From Muribaculaceae bacterium Isolate-013 (NCI) (GTDB lineage Bacteria > Bacteroidota > Bacteroidia > Bacteroidales > Muribaculaceae), in contig SCEJ01000003.1 in assembly GCA_004102785.1 (NCBI GenBank), positions 1 to 64,000 on the forward strand: a stretch of 64,000 nucleotides of DNA, read 5' to 3'. Under the pieces are notes generated by a model. It saw only the letters and a program-made list of their open reading frames with translations, was not told where the DNA came from and searched no databases. The position numbers and the translations under genes were made by a program. Below are positions 42,806 through 53,092 of this stretch, piece after piece. Numbering within the stretch: the stretch's first letter is position 1; each line of letters starts with the position of its first letter.

Positions 42806-44230
42806 TTAACGGTTTGAGTCGGTTTTATTATCTGTGAGCAGGTCAGTGACCTCAAGTTGCGAGAGCCTGATTTCGGAAGTAACTCCGAAATGTGAAGCCT
42901 CTACTTTGTCAATCATATCGTTTACAGAACCGAAGCGTCTGTCGAAATCAGGTATGAAGCCACTGTTGCCATGCTCGTTGATTGTCTTTATCGCCTGCCC
43001 GACGGTGATGGCCATAGGATCCTTGGCAGGGGCAAGTCCGAAAACGTCAGTACTCTTTCCGATAACGACCCTCTGCAACAGCCCGCATGCCACAAGCAGA
43101 TTCGCCGAATCGGTTACAAGTGTAAGCGGCAAGCCGTAGGTATTGGCAAGGTCGCGGTCGGATAACGGTTTCTGTTCCCTGACAAATCGGGTGACGACCG
43201 CCGACAGAACGGCCATCGTTATACGCCAGCGGTAATCCTTGGATATGTCGGCTATCTCATTCGAGAAACTGAACTGGAAGATATTCTGTGACGAATAGCA
43301 TACAAGCGCGCCCGCAAGGGTTATAAGCCACACTAACTGCAGCCATATCAGAAGCAGAGGCAGCAATGAAAATGAACCATATATGGCATTGTACTTGGTT
43401 ACATATATCTGTCCCGATACAAACAGCCATTGTAGGATAAGGAACGAAGAGCCTGCGAGGATGCCCGCGATGAAGGCATTTTTGAAATACACTTTCGTGT
43501 TGGGGATGAGCATATATGCGCCGGCGAAAAACAGCCAGGTCAGCACCAGTGACGCACCGTCGAGCAGCCATCCGATTACAGGTGACATGAAATCGAACGG
43601 CAGTGTCGCCTGCAACGTCGATGACATGAATACTGTGATACCGCTCGAACATATCATCAGCACCGGTAATATCAGGAATATCGCAGTATAGTCTGTGATT
43701 TTACGCCACAGTGAGCGGCCGCGAGGTATTCCCCATATTTTATTGAAGCATTCCTCTACTTTCGAGACAAGAGAAATCAGTGTCCATAACAGGAATGGGA
43801 TGCCGATGCCGACAAAAAGCCCCTCCGAAGCCTGAGCCAGGTATGAATCGACAAATTCAAGAGCTTGCTCCCATGCACTCCGCTGCGCAGGCATATAGCT
43901 GAACAACTGGCTCTTCAGAAGATTCTGGAATCCGAATCCACGTCCTATTGCGAAAAGGAGCGCCAGAGCCGGAACAATGGTAAGCACCGTCTGGTAGGTA
44001 AGGGCTGCTGCACGGGTCTGAAGGTCGGCATTGAAAAAAGACTTGACCGTGAGGCTCAGAGTCTTCATTATGTTCACTTTCCATGATCCGCGCGTGTCGC
44101 TCCAAACGCCACCCATGATATAGTCATAGGATTTCATGACTTTATCCACGAGTCTCTTGAAGAAACCCGTATCATTCTTTTCACCACTGCTGTGGTTTTC
44201 TCTGCGGTTGTTGTCGGCAATATCGCTCAT
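42806..44230 (-). CDS. YihY/BrkB-family inner-membrane protein
   Basis: 474 residues. The YihY core (about 50-330) has six hydrophobic segments, with LQTRAAALTYQTVLTIVPALALLFAIGRGFGF and PNTKVYFKNAFIAGILAGSSFLILQWLF as hallmarks. A C-terminal extension (about 345-474) looks like a winged-helix-type domain. The function of the family is not settled. A full promoter lies so close that the ATG at 44230 would have almost no leader; MKSYDYIMGGVWSD near residue 33 is a possible true start. Confidence 0.85.
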   Translation of the reverse strand: MSDIADNNRRENHSSGEKNDTGFFKRLVDKVMKSYDYIMGGVWSDTRGSWKVNIMKTLSLTVKSFFNADLQTRAAALTYQTVLTIVPALALLFAIGRGFGFQNLLKSQLFSYMPAQRSAWEQALEFVDSYLAQASEGLFVGIGIPFLLWTLISLVSKVEECFNKIWGIPRGRSLWRKITDYTAIFLILPVLMICSSGITVFMSSTLQATLPFDFMSPVIGWLLDGASLVLTWLFFAGAYMLIPNTKVYFKNAFIAGILAGSSFLILQWLFVSGQIYVTKYNAIYGSFSLLPLLLIWLQLVWLITLAGALVCYSSQNIFQFSFSNEIADISKDYRWRITMAVLSAVVTRFVREQKPLSDRDLANTYGLPLTLVTDSANLLVACGLLQRVVIGKSTDVFGLAPAKDPMAITVGQAIKTINEHGNSGFIPDFDRRFGSVNDMIDKVEASHFGVTSEIRLSQLEVTDLLTDNKTDSNR

Positions 44231-44238
44231 TCGTTCAC

Positions 44239-44270
44239 AAAGTTAATTACTTTGACATGCATTTGCAAAT
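44239..44270 (-). promoter_or_regulatory. Promoter of yihY-ridA
   Basis: The minus strand has TTTG (44267-44270), 20 bases, and TAACTTTG (44239-44246), a full consensus match. The -7 box ends 8 bases before the ATG at 44230. Confidence 0.7.
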
Positions 44271-44347
44271 TTTTATTCGATGCATAGTTGATTAACGATG
44301 CTCAACTGAATGTTGTTCTCCCTGCAGCCAAAGAATGAGTAAACGTG

Positions 44348-44394
44348 GCTTTCTGATGGCGGTATATGCCTGTATCGACACGCAATCAGAAAGC
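44348..44394 (-). terminator. Possible terminator of nrdDG
   Basis: A perfect 10-bp inverted repeat (44348-44357 with 44385-44394) has a 27-base loop and spans the nrdG stop codon. No T run follows, so the call is weak. Confidence 0.25.
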
Positions 44395-44883
44395 AGGTGC
44401 TGTATCAGGCTCATACAGTTGCAGCTCATTGCCGGAGGAAAGGCTTGAGAGAATCAGGCGCTGGTTTGATGAGCCGCGGAAAACCAGACCGGTGTCGCGC
44501 AGTGACTGAACGAAAGGGCCGTCGACAAGCACATCGACCGTATTCAGAAGCAGGCTGTATCTGTCGTCGCTTACAAGGCTTTCCCAAAGGAAGCCGGTAT
44601 AACACCAAAGGTCATATCCCTGCTCTTTGAGAATGCAGGCAAGCCTGGTCAGTTCGTCAATCTGATACAACGGATCGCCGCCGGAGAAAGTCACACCGGA
44701 GAAGCCGGCCCGTTCTACCGCTTCAACAATTTCAGATACACTCATTTCGCTGCCGCCGGCCATATCCCACGACTGCATGTTGTGGCAGCCCGGACACTGA
44801 TGCAGGCATCCCGCAAAATATATGGCCGTTCTAAGCCCGGGCCCATCTACTGATGTGCCTTCAACAATACCAAGTACACGCAT
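44386..44883 (-). CDS. nrdG: Anaerobic ribonucleotide reductase activating protein
   Basis: 165 residues, radical SAM family. It installs the glycyl radical on NrdD. The cluster-binding Cys-x3-Cys-x2-Cys is CLHQCPGC (about 31-38), and the GGDP motif for SAM is TFSGGDPLYQ. It lies 9 bases downstream of nrdD in the same unit, which is the usual pairing. Confidence 0.95.
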   Translation of the reverse strand: MRVLGIVEGTSVDGPGLRTAIYFAGCLHQCPGCHNMQSWDMAGGSEMSVSEIVEAVERAGFSGVTFSGGDPLYQIDELTRLACILKEQGYDLWCYTGFLWESLVSDDRYSLLLNTVDVLVDGPFVQSLRDTGLVFRGSSNQRLILSSLSSGNELQLYEPDTAPAF

Positions 44884-44892
44884 GAGCAGGCA

Positions 44893-47100
44893 TTATTTGT
44901 GAACCACACGGTCGGCAAGCTCGGCAAGTTTAGCTGAATTCCAGCGGTCGGTAGTGCCTACAAGATAACCGGTGATGCGCTGCAGGCGGTCTATACGGCG
45001 GCTTTTGCATGTGGGGCATTCCTCAAGCCCTTCCGTGGCATCCTCGTATCCGCAGTCAAGACAACGATTGCGGTTGTGGTTGACCGAGCAGTATCCGATG
45101 TTGTTTTTATCCATCAGATTCACTATATCCATTATAGCGCCGGGATTGTGGGTGGCATCGCCGTCAATCTCCACATAAAATATATGGCCGCCACGCGTCA
45201 GTTCGTGATAAGGCCCTTCCACACGGGCTTTATGAGCCGGCGAGCAGTGGTAGTAGACGGGAACGTGGTTGGAGTTCGTGTAATAGTTTTTGTCGGTGAT
45301 GCCGGGAAGTTCGCCGAAACTCTTTTTGTCTTTGGCGGTGAATTTGCCGGAAAGCCCCTCTGCCGGTGTAGCCAGGATGGAGAAGTTGTGGGAGTAGCGT
45401 TCGGAGAACTCATTGGCGCGGGAACGCATGTGGCTCACGATTCTAAGACCGAGAGCCTGCGATTTCTCGCATTCTCCGTGGTGTTTGCCGGTGAGCGCCA
45501 CAAGGCATTCGGCAAGTCCGATGAATCCGATGCCGAGTGTACCCTGATTGATTACCGGTTCGATAGTCTCGTCGGGGCGGAGGTTCTCGGCGCCAAGCCA
45601 CAGGCGTGACATCAGCAGCGGGAACTGTTTGGCAAGGGCTGTGCGCTGGAAATTAAAGCGGTCGCATAGCTGGCGTGCGGTAAGCTCCAGAAGGTTGTCG
45701 AGCCGACGGAAAAAAGTCTCGATCCGTTCGTTCTCATCCTTGATATTCATGCATTCGATTCCGAGCCGCACGATGTTGATTGTGGAGAACGAAAGATTGC
45801 CGCGGCCTACTGAAGTCTTAAGCCCATAACGGTTCTCGAATACCCTTGTGCGGCAGCCCATGGTCGCCACCTCGTACAGATAGCGTTGCGGATCATCCTC
45901 GCGCCATAACTCATGATGATTGAATGTGGCGTCGAGATTCACGAAGTTGGGGAAGAACCGGCGGGCAGTAACTTTGCAGGCAAGTTCATAAAGATCATAA
46001 TTGCGGTCAGTCGGATTGAAGTTCACCCCTTTCTTCTTTTTCCATATCTGGATTGGGAAAATTGCGGTGGCTCCGTTTCCTACCCCTTCATAGGTGGAGC
46101 GAAGAAGTTCGCGGATAACGCACCGCCCTTCGGCCGAAGTGTCGGTGCCGTAGTTTATCGATGAAAACACCACCTGGTTGCCACCACGGGAGTGAATGGT
46201 GTTCATATTGTGGATGAAAGCCTCCATCGACTGATGTACACGGCTGACGGTGTTGTTGACGGCATGCTGGAGTATGCGCTGTTCGCCGTCAAGCCCTTCG
46301 AGCGGCTTTTTAACAAAATCATCGATTTCTACATTGTACAAGCCGGAGTAGTCCTCACCAGTTAGCTGCGCAATCTGCTTCAGTTCCTCTATGAAAGAGT
46401 AGCGTACAAATGGCGCAAGATAGAAATCAAAAGCGGGAATTGCCTGTCCCCCGTGCATCTCGTTCTGGCATGTCTCGAGCGAGATGCACGCTATGACCGA
46501 TGCGGTTTCGATGCGCCGGGCGGGGCGAGATTCGCCATGGCCTGCCACAAATCCGTTTTCCAGGATGTGATTCAGCGGGTGCTGTACGCAGGTCAGCGAT
46601 TTTGTAGGATAGTAATCTTTATCGTGAATGTGGAGATACCCTCCCCTGACAGCCTCACGTGCCTCATCGGAAAGGAGATAATCGTCAACGAACGGCTTTG
46701 TTGTCTCGGAAGCGAACTTCATCATCATTCCTGCCGGCGAGTCAGTGTTCATGTTCGCATTTTCGCGGGTGATATCGTTGTTTTTCGCCTCGATTATCTC
46801 AAGAAACATGTCGCGAGTCTTCGCACGACGTGCAATGGATCGCTTGTCGCGATAGGCGATATATTTTTTTGCCACCTCTTTTCGTGGCGACTTCATCAGT
46901 TCCAGCTCGACTCTGTCCTGAATCTCCTCAACCGTCATCTGCTCACGGCCGCCCATGCCGATTCTGTCGGATATTTTCTGTATTAACGCCTCGTCCTCGC
47001 CAAGCGGCGTCTGAAGCATGGCCTTGCGGATAGCAGCTTTGATTTTTTCCTCGTTATAGCCTACTATTCGGCCGTCGCGTTTGAGTACAGTCTGTATCAT
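44893..47100 (-). CDS. nrdD: Anaerobic ribonucleoside-triphosphate reductase
   Basis: 735 residues. It reduces NTPs to dNTPs without oxygen, using a glycyl radical. An ATP-cone regulatory domain is at the N-terminus (about 1-90, VLKRDGRIVGYNEEKIKAAI). The C-terminal zinc site has cysteines in RCLDCGY and EECPTCKS, followed by the radical-glycine region RITGYLVGTTDRWN. The start is supported by a promoter 75 bases upstream that has a palindrome behind it. Confidence 0.96.
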   Translation of the reverse strand: MIQTVLKRDGRIVGYNEEKIKAAIRKAMLQTPLGEDEALIQKISDRIGMGGREQMTVEEIQDRVELELMKSPRKEVAKKYIAYRDKRSIARRAKTRDMFLEIIEAKNNDITRENANMNTDSPAGMMMKFASETTKPFVDDYLLSDEAREAVRGGYLHIHDKDYYPTKSLTCVQHPLNHILENGFVAGHGESRPARRIETASVIACISLETCQNEMHGGQAIPAFDFYLAPFVRYSFIEELKQIAQLTGEDYSGLYNVEIDDFVKKPLEGLDGEQRILQHAVNNTVSRVHQSMEAFIHNMNTIHSRGGNQVVFSSINYGTDTSAEGRCVIRELLRSTYEGVGNGATAIFPIQIWKKKKGVNFNPTDRNYDLYELACKVTARRFFPNFVNLDATFNHHELWREDDPQRYLYEVATMGCRTRVFENRYGLKTSVGRGNLSFSTINIVRLGIECMNIKDENERIETFFRRLDNLLELTARQLCDRFNFQRTALAKQFPLLMSRLWLGAENLRPDETIEPVINQGTLGIGFIGLAECLVALTGKHHGECEKSQALGLRIVSHMRSRANEFSERYSHNFSILATPAEGLSGKFTAKDKKSFGELPGITDKNYYTNSNHVPVYYHCSPAHKARVEGPYHELTRGGHIFYVEIDGDATHNPGAIMDIVNLMDKNNIGYCSVNHNRNRCLDCGYEDATEGLEECPTCKSRRIDRLQRITGYLVGTTDRWNSAKLAELADRVVHK

Positions 47101-47178
47101 TTTAATTAATCGGTTGTGTTATAAAGGGGTGTGACTAGGTGACGGAGAGAATGCATCTTCCAGGAGGAAAAGCAGTGG

Positions 47179-47210
47179 CAAAGTTAAGGCAAAAAAATGA
47201 CACTTGCAAC
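47179..47210 (-). promoter_or_regulatory. Promoter of nrdDG
   Basis: The minus strand has GTTG (47207-47210), 20 bases, and TAACTTTG (47179-47186). The leader is about 75 bases. Confidence 0.65.
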
Positions 47211-47211
47211 A

Positions 47212-47229
47212 ACACATCATCAAATGTGT
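47212..47229. promoter_or_regulatory. Palindrome behind the nrdD promoter
   Basis: The plus strand reads ACACAT, six bases, ATGTGT, centred about 45 bases before the predicted transcript start. Its position suits an activator site; the half sites do not have the spacing of an NrdR box (18 rather than 16 bases overall). Confidence 0.35.
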
Positions 47230-47320
47230 AAAATTATTTTCCGACAACTTTTAATACCTGGCATTTTCCTCAAACCACTAACAATCAATGTATAACACTT
47301 TCAAAACGGAAAACTTTCAT

Positions 47321-49069
47321 TCATTTACCGCACCGATTAATCTCCAGTTTGTCAAACTTTTCATCACCGAGCACAGCCTTGAGATATTTATAGTCATCGC
47401 TCTTGAAATTAACTCGGCTCCATGGCAGGGGCTCATTGCGGTCAGTCAGATAAACCGGTCTCGGCTCGGAATATCCTGCGTTAACGAGCGACCATTCCAG
47501 GCGCATAAAAGGCGAGTCAATCAACGCGATATCAAACAGAGTCATACATAGTGATTTCTGCGGCGAGACACAATTACGGCTGTTGCGGCGCAGATTGATG
47601 ATGTAATCCGGCGACTGTGCGATACATTCATCCGACAGCCAGCACAGCACGGGCACATGGAGCTGCATGGCTGTCGGGGTAGGGGACGCGTGAAGAAACC
47701 GCTCTCTGCTGTCATCGAAAATATCCTCTCCATGATCAGTGGAATAAACAACCGCAGCCTTGCACCCGGCTTTAGCAGCCGCGGTGATTATCTCAGAAAG
47801 AACATAGTCGGTGTATAATATGGTATTGTCGTAGGCGTTTATGAGTATCGGCCGATTCGAGGCGCTGGCATCTACGCAGTTGTCGGGCGTAAAGTGCGCG
47901 AAATCTTCGGGGTAACGGTCGGAATATCTGAAATGCGAGCCGTAAGAATGAAGCACGATAAACTGCTTGGTATGTTTTTTTTCAATTTCATGACTAAGCA
48001 ACGGAAGCAGGTCTCCGTCATGTGCGGCCGTGAATTCGCCGCCGGACAGGTAGACTGTTGTGTCAGCCTCTTCAGCAAAGAACTGCGTGTACGAACGGTT
48101 GGGTGTCTGCGTTGAGAAGAATGCAGTATGATACCCAGCCTCATTAAATGCTGTAATCACACTTTTATAGTTGTATATCGAATCGAAATTCTCCGCAGAG
48201 GCCGAGCTTATCAGCATCGGTACACTCTTGTGCGTTGTGTTTGATTCCGAGAAACTTTTTGGGAAATAGGTCAGACCTTTGATTTCTGACAGCCTTGGGT
48301 TTGTATTGCGCGGGTATCCGCCAAGCGACCAGTTATGCGCCCGTCCGGTCTCACCCACGACAAATATATAAAGTTCCCGCTCATTCGGGTCAGCCATTGA
48401 TTTCGCGTCATAACTGAAAGCCCCGGAGGTCTGGTGATAATTCTCCATCTGACCTGCGCGCCTGCACGCCTCGACGAGGTTTGCGACTGCATTTGCCGGG
48501 AATATGCTGCGTACAGCACTGAAACCCGGAATGAAGAAATACCCGGCGCCGACGCATACAGCGCCAATGGCACACCACACGATGCCGCAGAATAAAAACC
48601 GCCTTGCCATCCTCACCGAGAGGCGGATGTTCGTCTTCAATGCATATGCGCCCCATACGATGGATGTGACATAAAGCAACGTTACCGCTACAAGTGCCAT
48701 GACAAGATTCGACAGAAGCTCCGTAGCCTCCGAAACGCTTGTCGTGAAAACATTCAGAAACATATCCACAGCTATCACTCCCTCACCATACAGATATAAG
48801 AGAACAACCTGGAACGCAGCAAAGAAAATTAAGGGGAAAACAACGAAAACACCGGTTCCGGTTCTCTTTACACCTGCCATTATCAGGGAATACACCCCTA
48901 ATGGCAGAAAGAATGAAGAAAGCCCCGAAAGCAACGGCTCCGGCTCGGTAAGGCAGAGCACAATATTGGGAATCATAAGCGCTGCAATCACCCACATCGC
49001 GAGCAGTGATGCATTGCCGGGTATTTTTTTTATATTATCAAATATGCTATGGTGTGACGAATGTCTCAT
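47321..49069 (-). CDS. Phosphoethanolamine transferase (EptA-like)
   Basis: 582 residues. Five N-terminal membrane helices (about 20-190) precede a periplasmic sulfatase-fold domain. Its metal and nucleophile sites are visible: VGETGRAHNWSLGGYPRNTN, the catalytic Thr in SNTTHKSVPML, and STDHGED near the C-terminus. Enzymes of this class add phosphoethanolamine to lipid A or other glycans, which in some species lowers binding of cationic peptides. The acceptor here is unknown. It starts 8 bases after the outer-membrane barrel gene. The 220 bases between its stop (47321) and nrdD (47100) hold only the nrdD promoter and the palindrome. Confidence 0.92.
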   Translation of the reverse strand: MRHSSHHSIFDNIKKIPGNASLLAMWVIAALMIPNIVLCLTEPEPLLSGLSSFFLPLGVYSLIMAGVKRTGTGVFVVFPLIFFAAFQVVLLYLYGEGVIAVDMFLNVFTTSVSEATELLSNLVMALVAVTLLYVTSIVWGAYALKTNIRLSVRMARRFLFCGIVWCAIGAVCVGAGYFFIPGFSAVRSIFPANAVANLVEACRRAGQMENYHQTSGAFSYDAKSMADPNERELYIFVVGETGRAHNWSLGGYPRNTNPRLSEIKGLTYFPKSFSESNTTHKSVPMLISSASAENFDSIYNYKSVITAFNEAGYHTAFFSTQTPNRSYTQFFAEEADTTVYLSGGEFTAAHDGDLLPLLSHEIEKKHTKQFIVLHSYGSHFRYSDRYPEDFAHFTPDNCVDASASNRPILINAYDNTILYTDYVLSEIITAAAKAGCKAAVVYSTDHGEDIFDDSRERFLHASPTPTAMQLHVPVLCWLSDECIAQSPDYIINLRRNSRNCVSPQKSLCMTLFDIALIDSPFMRLEWSLVNAGYSEPRPVYLTDRNEPLPWSRVNFKSDDYKYLKAVLGDEKFDKLEINRCGK

Positions 49070-49077
49070 TATGAAAT

Positions 49078-50388
49078 TTAAAATGCTTCATTAAGTCCGA
49101 TTGAGAATGCCATGGAGTTTCTGCCGAACCCCACATCGACTCTCACATTGACATCTTTTTTGAACTCCCAGCGATAACCTAACCCGAACGACGGCAAGAG
49201 CCTTTTGAAATTAATCTGGTCGAGCCGGTGAAATACGGAGCCGACCCCGGCCCATATCACGATGCCGTTTCTCCGCCATATATGCTGCCGGAGCTCTACA
49301 ACCGCATCAATCTCTCCGCGGTCGCGGTAGCGCCGTTCGTAATAACCTCTTATGCCCGAAGATGCATCAACGGCCGAAAGCATGCTCCATGGGGTATGTT
49401 CGGTGGCTCCGCAACCATGAAACTGAAATGCCATTATGCCTGACTTCCAGAAACGATGATACCATCCGAAAGTGAGTTCTGTTATCGAGAATCCTCTTTT
49501 ATTGCCTAAAAAAGTCGGGAAGAAACGCTGATGCAGACGTAGGTTGTACCCCTGCGAGGCATTTGTGGCTATATCACGTGTATCAATCGAGAATACAAAT
49601 CCCAGGCCATATGAAAGCTGCTCCAACGGCTCGCCTTTCCACACTTCGGTGTTTTTGGCTTTTGTCCCCTTTGAATAATCAAAGTAGACCGATGGTCCGA
49701 GAAATATATCATGGGGCAGATGCCATAGAAACTCGCCGGAGATCAACGACTGGAGCAACGTGTAGTTGGTTTCATTATTTTTGTCGGCTCCCATCTCATA
49801 TCCCACGCCCCAGAATTTCGAGGGAAAATGACAGAAACTGGCACGGTAGTTGACTCGTATCCGGTCGTTTGGAAACGAATGATGTCCTCTGGTTCCCACA
49901 TTATAGAATCCAGTGACTGACCCCTCGGCAAACACATCGAGTTCTGATAAAGGGGTGGTTTCCCTCGGCCCGGTACGATATACTCCGGCTGCAATCAAAG
50001 CGAGTTCTACGCTCGTCGACGATGAATAGCTGGGGCCGCCAAGAAACGAAATGTCGAATTCACCTTTCTCCGGCTCGTTGTTTGAATCGCTGAAATAATC
50101 AATCACACGCTGAATTATATTGCGGTCTGTGGAGGTGTCCTCTATTGCGGCGTCGATTATCGCCGATGAGAGACTGTCGGCGCTGAAGTCGATTCCGGGC
50201 ACAAGGATATCGGGGCGAGGAGCGGTTATTGCCGGCGAAAGACTGTCGGGGCGCACCACGTGGAATGTTTCACCCTTCATCGGCTCGCAAGCCATGACAC
50301 ATGACAAGACAATAGTTGCCATAAACCCCATCGCTCCTTTGCTGGCAAAGGAGCAAACAGCGGCGCTATTATCTGATTTCAGCCTCAT
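49078..50388 (-). CDS. Outer-membrane barrel of the BamA/TamA type without POTRA
   Basis: 436 residues. A hydrophobic signal sequence lies at about 19-35 (GFMATIVLSCVMAC), with Cys34 as a possible lipid site. A disordered stretch rich in Asp/Ser/Pro leads to about residue 105. The rest alternates as a 16-strand barrel, with the family-like GLGFVFSIDTRD, SSGIRGYYERRYRDRGE and closing DVGFGRNSMAFSIGLNEAF (terminal aromatic Phe). No POTRA domain fits into the N-terminal 105 residues. Its partner 8 bases downstream is a phosphoethanolamine transferase, which suggests joint action on the outer membrane. Confidence 0.82.
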   Translation of the reverse strand: MRLKSDNSAAVCSFASKGAMGFMATIVLSCVMACEPMKGETFHVVRPDSLSPAITAPRPDILVPGIDFSADSLSSAIIDAAIEDTSTDRNIIQRVIDYFSDSNNEPEKGEFDISFLGGPSYSSSTSVELALIAAGVYRTGPRETTPLSELDVFAEGSVTGFYNVGTRGHHSFPNDRIRVNYRASFCHFPSKFWGVGYEMGADKNNETNYTLLQSLISGEFLWHLPHDIFLGPSVYFDYSKGTKAKNTEVWKGEPLEQLSYGLGFVFSIDTRDIATNASQGYNLRLHQRFFPTFLGNKRGFSITELTFGWYHRFWKSGIMAFQFHGCGATEHTPWSMLSAVDASSGIRGYYERRYRDRGEIDAVVELRQHIWRRNGIVIWAGVGSVFHRLDQINFKRLLPSFGLGYRWEFKKDVNVRVDVGFGRNSMAFSIGLNEAF

Positions 50389-50452
50389 AATCAGTCGAAA
50401 CTATTGGATGAATGTGCTATTGGAAACAAGTGATGACGGAGTTTTTCGGTTG

Positions 50453-50460
50453 CAAAGTTA
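50453..50460 (-). promoter_or_regulatory. -7 box of the barrel-eptA unit
   Basis: The minus strand reads TAACTTTG, an exact -7 match, with a leader of about 60 bases. It is divergent from the menD box 22 bases away. No TTTG is at -33. Confidence 0.5.
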
Positions 50461-50482
50461 CCGCTTTTCAATTAAATTTTTC

Positions 50483-50490
50483 TACCTTTG
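50483..50490 (+). promoter_or_regulatory. -7 box of the men operon
   Basis: TACCTTTG matches TAnnTTTG; the leader to menD would be about 60 bases. The -33 region is T-rich without an exact TTTG. Confidence 0.55.
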
Positions 50491-50556
50491 TAGAGGATTG
50501 GCGGAGAATGCAGCCAATTAAGCCGTCTATACCAATATAAACAACATTTTTACCAA

Positions 50557-52260
50557 ATGGTTAATACTGACAAGACAATTTGCAGGATGATCGCCTCCAT
50601 GCTTGCAGGGTATGGAGTTAAGGATGTTGTGATATCCCCCGGCAGCCGTAACACACCGCTGGTGATGGCGATATGTCGTAATCCCGTTTTGCGAACCCGA
50701 CAGATTGTCGATGAGCGCACGGCAGCATTCATAGCACTGGGGATGGCATCGGGCTGCAATCGCCCGGTAACGCTGGTATGCACGTCCGGTAGCGCGGTAC
50801 TCAATTTCGCTCCGGCCGTTGCGGAGGCATATTATCGGAAAACACCCCTGATTGTCATCTCGGCCGACCGGCCCCGGGCATGGATAGATCAGGACGACAG
50901 TCAGACCATCCGGCAGCACGGTGTGCTGGGAGGCATAACGCAGGCTTCATGCGCTGTTGATGATGTCACTGAGGATGTCGGCTTCCAGAACAGGGTGCTG
51001 AACGATGTCCTGGCCACGGCATTGCATGGCCGTCGCGGGCCGGTGCATATCAACGTGCATCTCTCAGCGCCATTATCGGACGTCACCGAAAGTGGAGATA
51101 ACAACGATTTCAGCCGGGTAATCGAATATATAGAGGCCCCGCAGGTTATATCTACGGCTCAGTCCAGGCGGTTTGCCGAATATCTGCATGGCCGGAAGAT
51201 ACTTGTTGTCGGGGGATTCATGCCGCCGGACGCACGGCTCAACAAGGCTCTCGGAGATCTTGCCGCGCTGCCGCAGGTCGCCGTTGTGGTCGAAGCTCTT
51301 GCAAACGTTCATGCCGCCGGAGCCTACAACTCACCCTCGGCGATTCTTTCCGGACTGACTCCGATGGAAAGAAGCGACCTCGCCCCGGATGTGGTTCTTT
51401 CATTTGGCGGCGCGCTTGTAAACACTCAGCTTAAGGAGTTCCTGCGGGGAGCCGCAGGTTCTGAGACATGGTGCATCGGCCGAAACGAAACGACGGTTGA
51501 CTGCTTCCGCACACTATCGCGCAGGGTAGAGATTGAACCCGCCGGATTTTTCCCCAGGCTGGCCGGAGCCATGGCGTTTCTAAACCGAAAGAACGGCAGT
51601 ACATGCGGATATTCGGAGAAATGGCGCAAGGCTGCCGCAAGTGCAATGGCATCGTCAGCCGACTTCATGAGCGCTACGCCATGGAGCGACCTGGCCGTAG
51701 TCAGCCATATCCTGCAAAGGATTCCGCATAACGCTAATCTCCAGCTTGGCAACGGCATGAGTGTCCGAAATGCTCTGCTGCATGATTTAGGCGCGTTTCA
51801 CCGCGTGGATTCTAACAGGGGCGTCAGCGGCATTGACGGGTGTGTCGGCACAGCCGTAGGAGCAGCATCAATGTATAACGGTCTCACATATGCTATCGTG
51901 GGAGATATGTCGGCAACTTATGATATGGGAGCATTGGCATATGCCGCCATGGCTCCGGGGCTTCGCCTGATTGTTGTAAACAACGGCGGCGGCGGAATCT
52001 TCCATTTTGTAGGCACCACACGCAATCTCCCGGAGAAGGATATGATGGTAAACTCTCCCGCGCCTCCGCTCCGACAGCTTGCAGAAGCCTACGGCCTTCG
52101 GTATTTCAGTGCCGGTGACTTCGGCTCATTGGCAGCGGCCATGAATTCAATGGCCCACAGAAGCCCGACACCCGCAGTGCTTGAAGTGTTCACCGACGGC
52201 GAATCAAGCGCCGGGATAATGCGGAGTTACCTCTCCCGAAACAATTTGACAAACGAATAA
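50557..52260 (+). CDS. menD: SEPHCHC synthase
   Basis: 567 residues, thiamine diphosphate enzyme. It adds a succinyl-semialdehyde unit from 2-oxoglutarate to isochorismate in menaquinone synthesis. The N-terminal [16 protein letters not shown] and [14 protein letters not shown], with the catalytic Glu, are typical. The cofactor motif is [12 protein letters not shown] and ends with [12 protein letters not shown]. It is the first gene of menD-menB-menC-menE. menF, menA and menH are not in the window. Confidence 0.96.
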   Translation: MVNTDKTICRMIASMLAGYGVKDVVISPGSRNTPLVMAICRNPVLRTRQIVDERTAAFIALGMASGCNRPVTLVCTSGSAVLNFAPAVAEAYYRKTPLIVISADRPRAWIDQDDSQTIRQHGVLGGITQASCAVDDVTEDVGFQNRVLNDVLATALHGRRGPVHINVHLSAPLSDVTESGDNNDFSRVIEYIEAPQVISTAQSRRFAEYLHGRKILVVGGFMPPDARLNKALGDLAALPQVAVVVEALANVHAAGAYNSPSAILSGLTPMERSDLAPDVVLSFGGALVNTQLKEFLRGAAGSETWCIGRNETTVDCFRTLSRRVEIEPAGFFPRLAGAMAFLNRKNGSTCGYSEKWRKAAASAMASSADFMSATPWSDLAVVSHILQRIPHNANLQLGNGMSVRNALLHDLGAFHRVDSNRGVSGIDGCVGTAVGAASMYNGLTYAIVGDMSATYDMGALAYAAMAPGLRLIVVNNGGGGIFHFVGTTRNLPEKDMMVNSPAPPLRQLAEAYGLRYFSAGDFGSLAAAMNSMAHRSPTPAVLEVFTDGESSAGIMRSYLSRNNLTNE

Positions 52261-52270
52261 AATCACTATA

Positions 52271-53092
52271 ATGACACGTAACTGGGAAACAATAAAGGAA
52301 TACGAGGATATCCTCTTCCAGAAATACAAAGGGATTGCGAAGATAACCATAAACCGTCCGGAGGTCTACAATGCATTCCGCCCGAAAACAAACTTCGAGA
52401 TGCTCGACGCCATGCAGTATTGCCGCGCATGTCCGGAGATCGGTGTGGTGATACTTACCGGAATCGGCGACAAGGCATTCTGCTCGGGCGGCGACCAGAA
52501 TTATAAGGGGAACGGCGGATATATCGACTCCGACGGCACTCCCCGTCTGAATGTGCTCGAACTGCACAGGGCCATACGCTCCATACCGAAACCTGTGATT
52601 GCGATGGTCAACGGATATGCGATAGGTGGCGGCAACGTGCTCAATGTCATCTGCGACCTTTCAATTGCGTCGGAGAACGCTCGTTTCGGCCAGACCGGGC
52701 CTAAAGTGGGAAGTTTCGATGCCGGATTCGGCTCATCCTACCTTGCCAGGTGCGTCGGGCAGAAAAAGGCGCGTGAAATATGGTTCCTTTGCCGTCAGTA
52801 TACCGCACAGGAAGCCCTTGAGATGGGCATGGTCAACACCGTGGTGCCTTTTGACGAACTCGAGGATACTACCGTAGAATGGTGCGAGACAATCCTGAAG
52901 CGTTCGCCGATGGCGATCAGGTTCATCAAAAGGGCTCTTAACGCCGAACTTGACGGACAGGCAGGACTTATGGAATTTGCCGGCGACGCCACTCTGCTTT
53001 ACTACACCATGCCGGAAGCCCAGGAAGGTAAAAACGCGTTTCTGGAGAAACGAGACCCCGATTTTGACAAGTTCACCAAATTTCCCGGATGA
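52271..53092 (+). CDS. menB: 1,4-dihydroxy-2-naphthoyl-CoA synthase
   Basis: 273 residues, crotonase fold. It closes the second ring of the naphthoquinone from succinylbenzoyl-CoA. [16 protein letters not shown] is the oxyanion/bicarbonate-site loop, [16 protein letters not shown] the family hallmark, and [19 protein letters not shown] the second active-site stretch. It follows menD by 10 bases and overlaps menC by 4 bases. Confidence 0.96.
   Translation: MTRNWETIKEYEDILFQKYKGIAKITINRPEVYNAFRPKTNFEMLDAMQYCRACPEIGVVILTGIGDKAFCSGGDQNYKGNGGYIDSDGTPRLNVLELHRAIRSIPKPVIAMVNGYAIGGGNVLNVICDLSIASENARFGQTGPKVGSFDAGFGSSYLARCVGQKKAREIWFLCRQYTAQEALEMGMVNTVVPFDELEDTTVEWCETILKRSPMAIRFIKRALNAELDGQAGLMEFAGDATLLYYTMPEAQEGKNAFLEKRDPDFDKFTKFPG

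Noticed and set aside
47212-47229. NrdR box at nrdD
   Set aside because: NrdR boxes are 16 bp with ACAC and GTGT separated by eight bases; here the separation is ten bases and the central sequence does not match.
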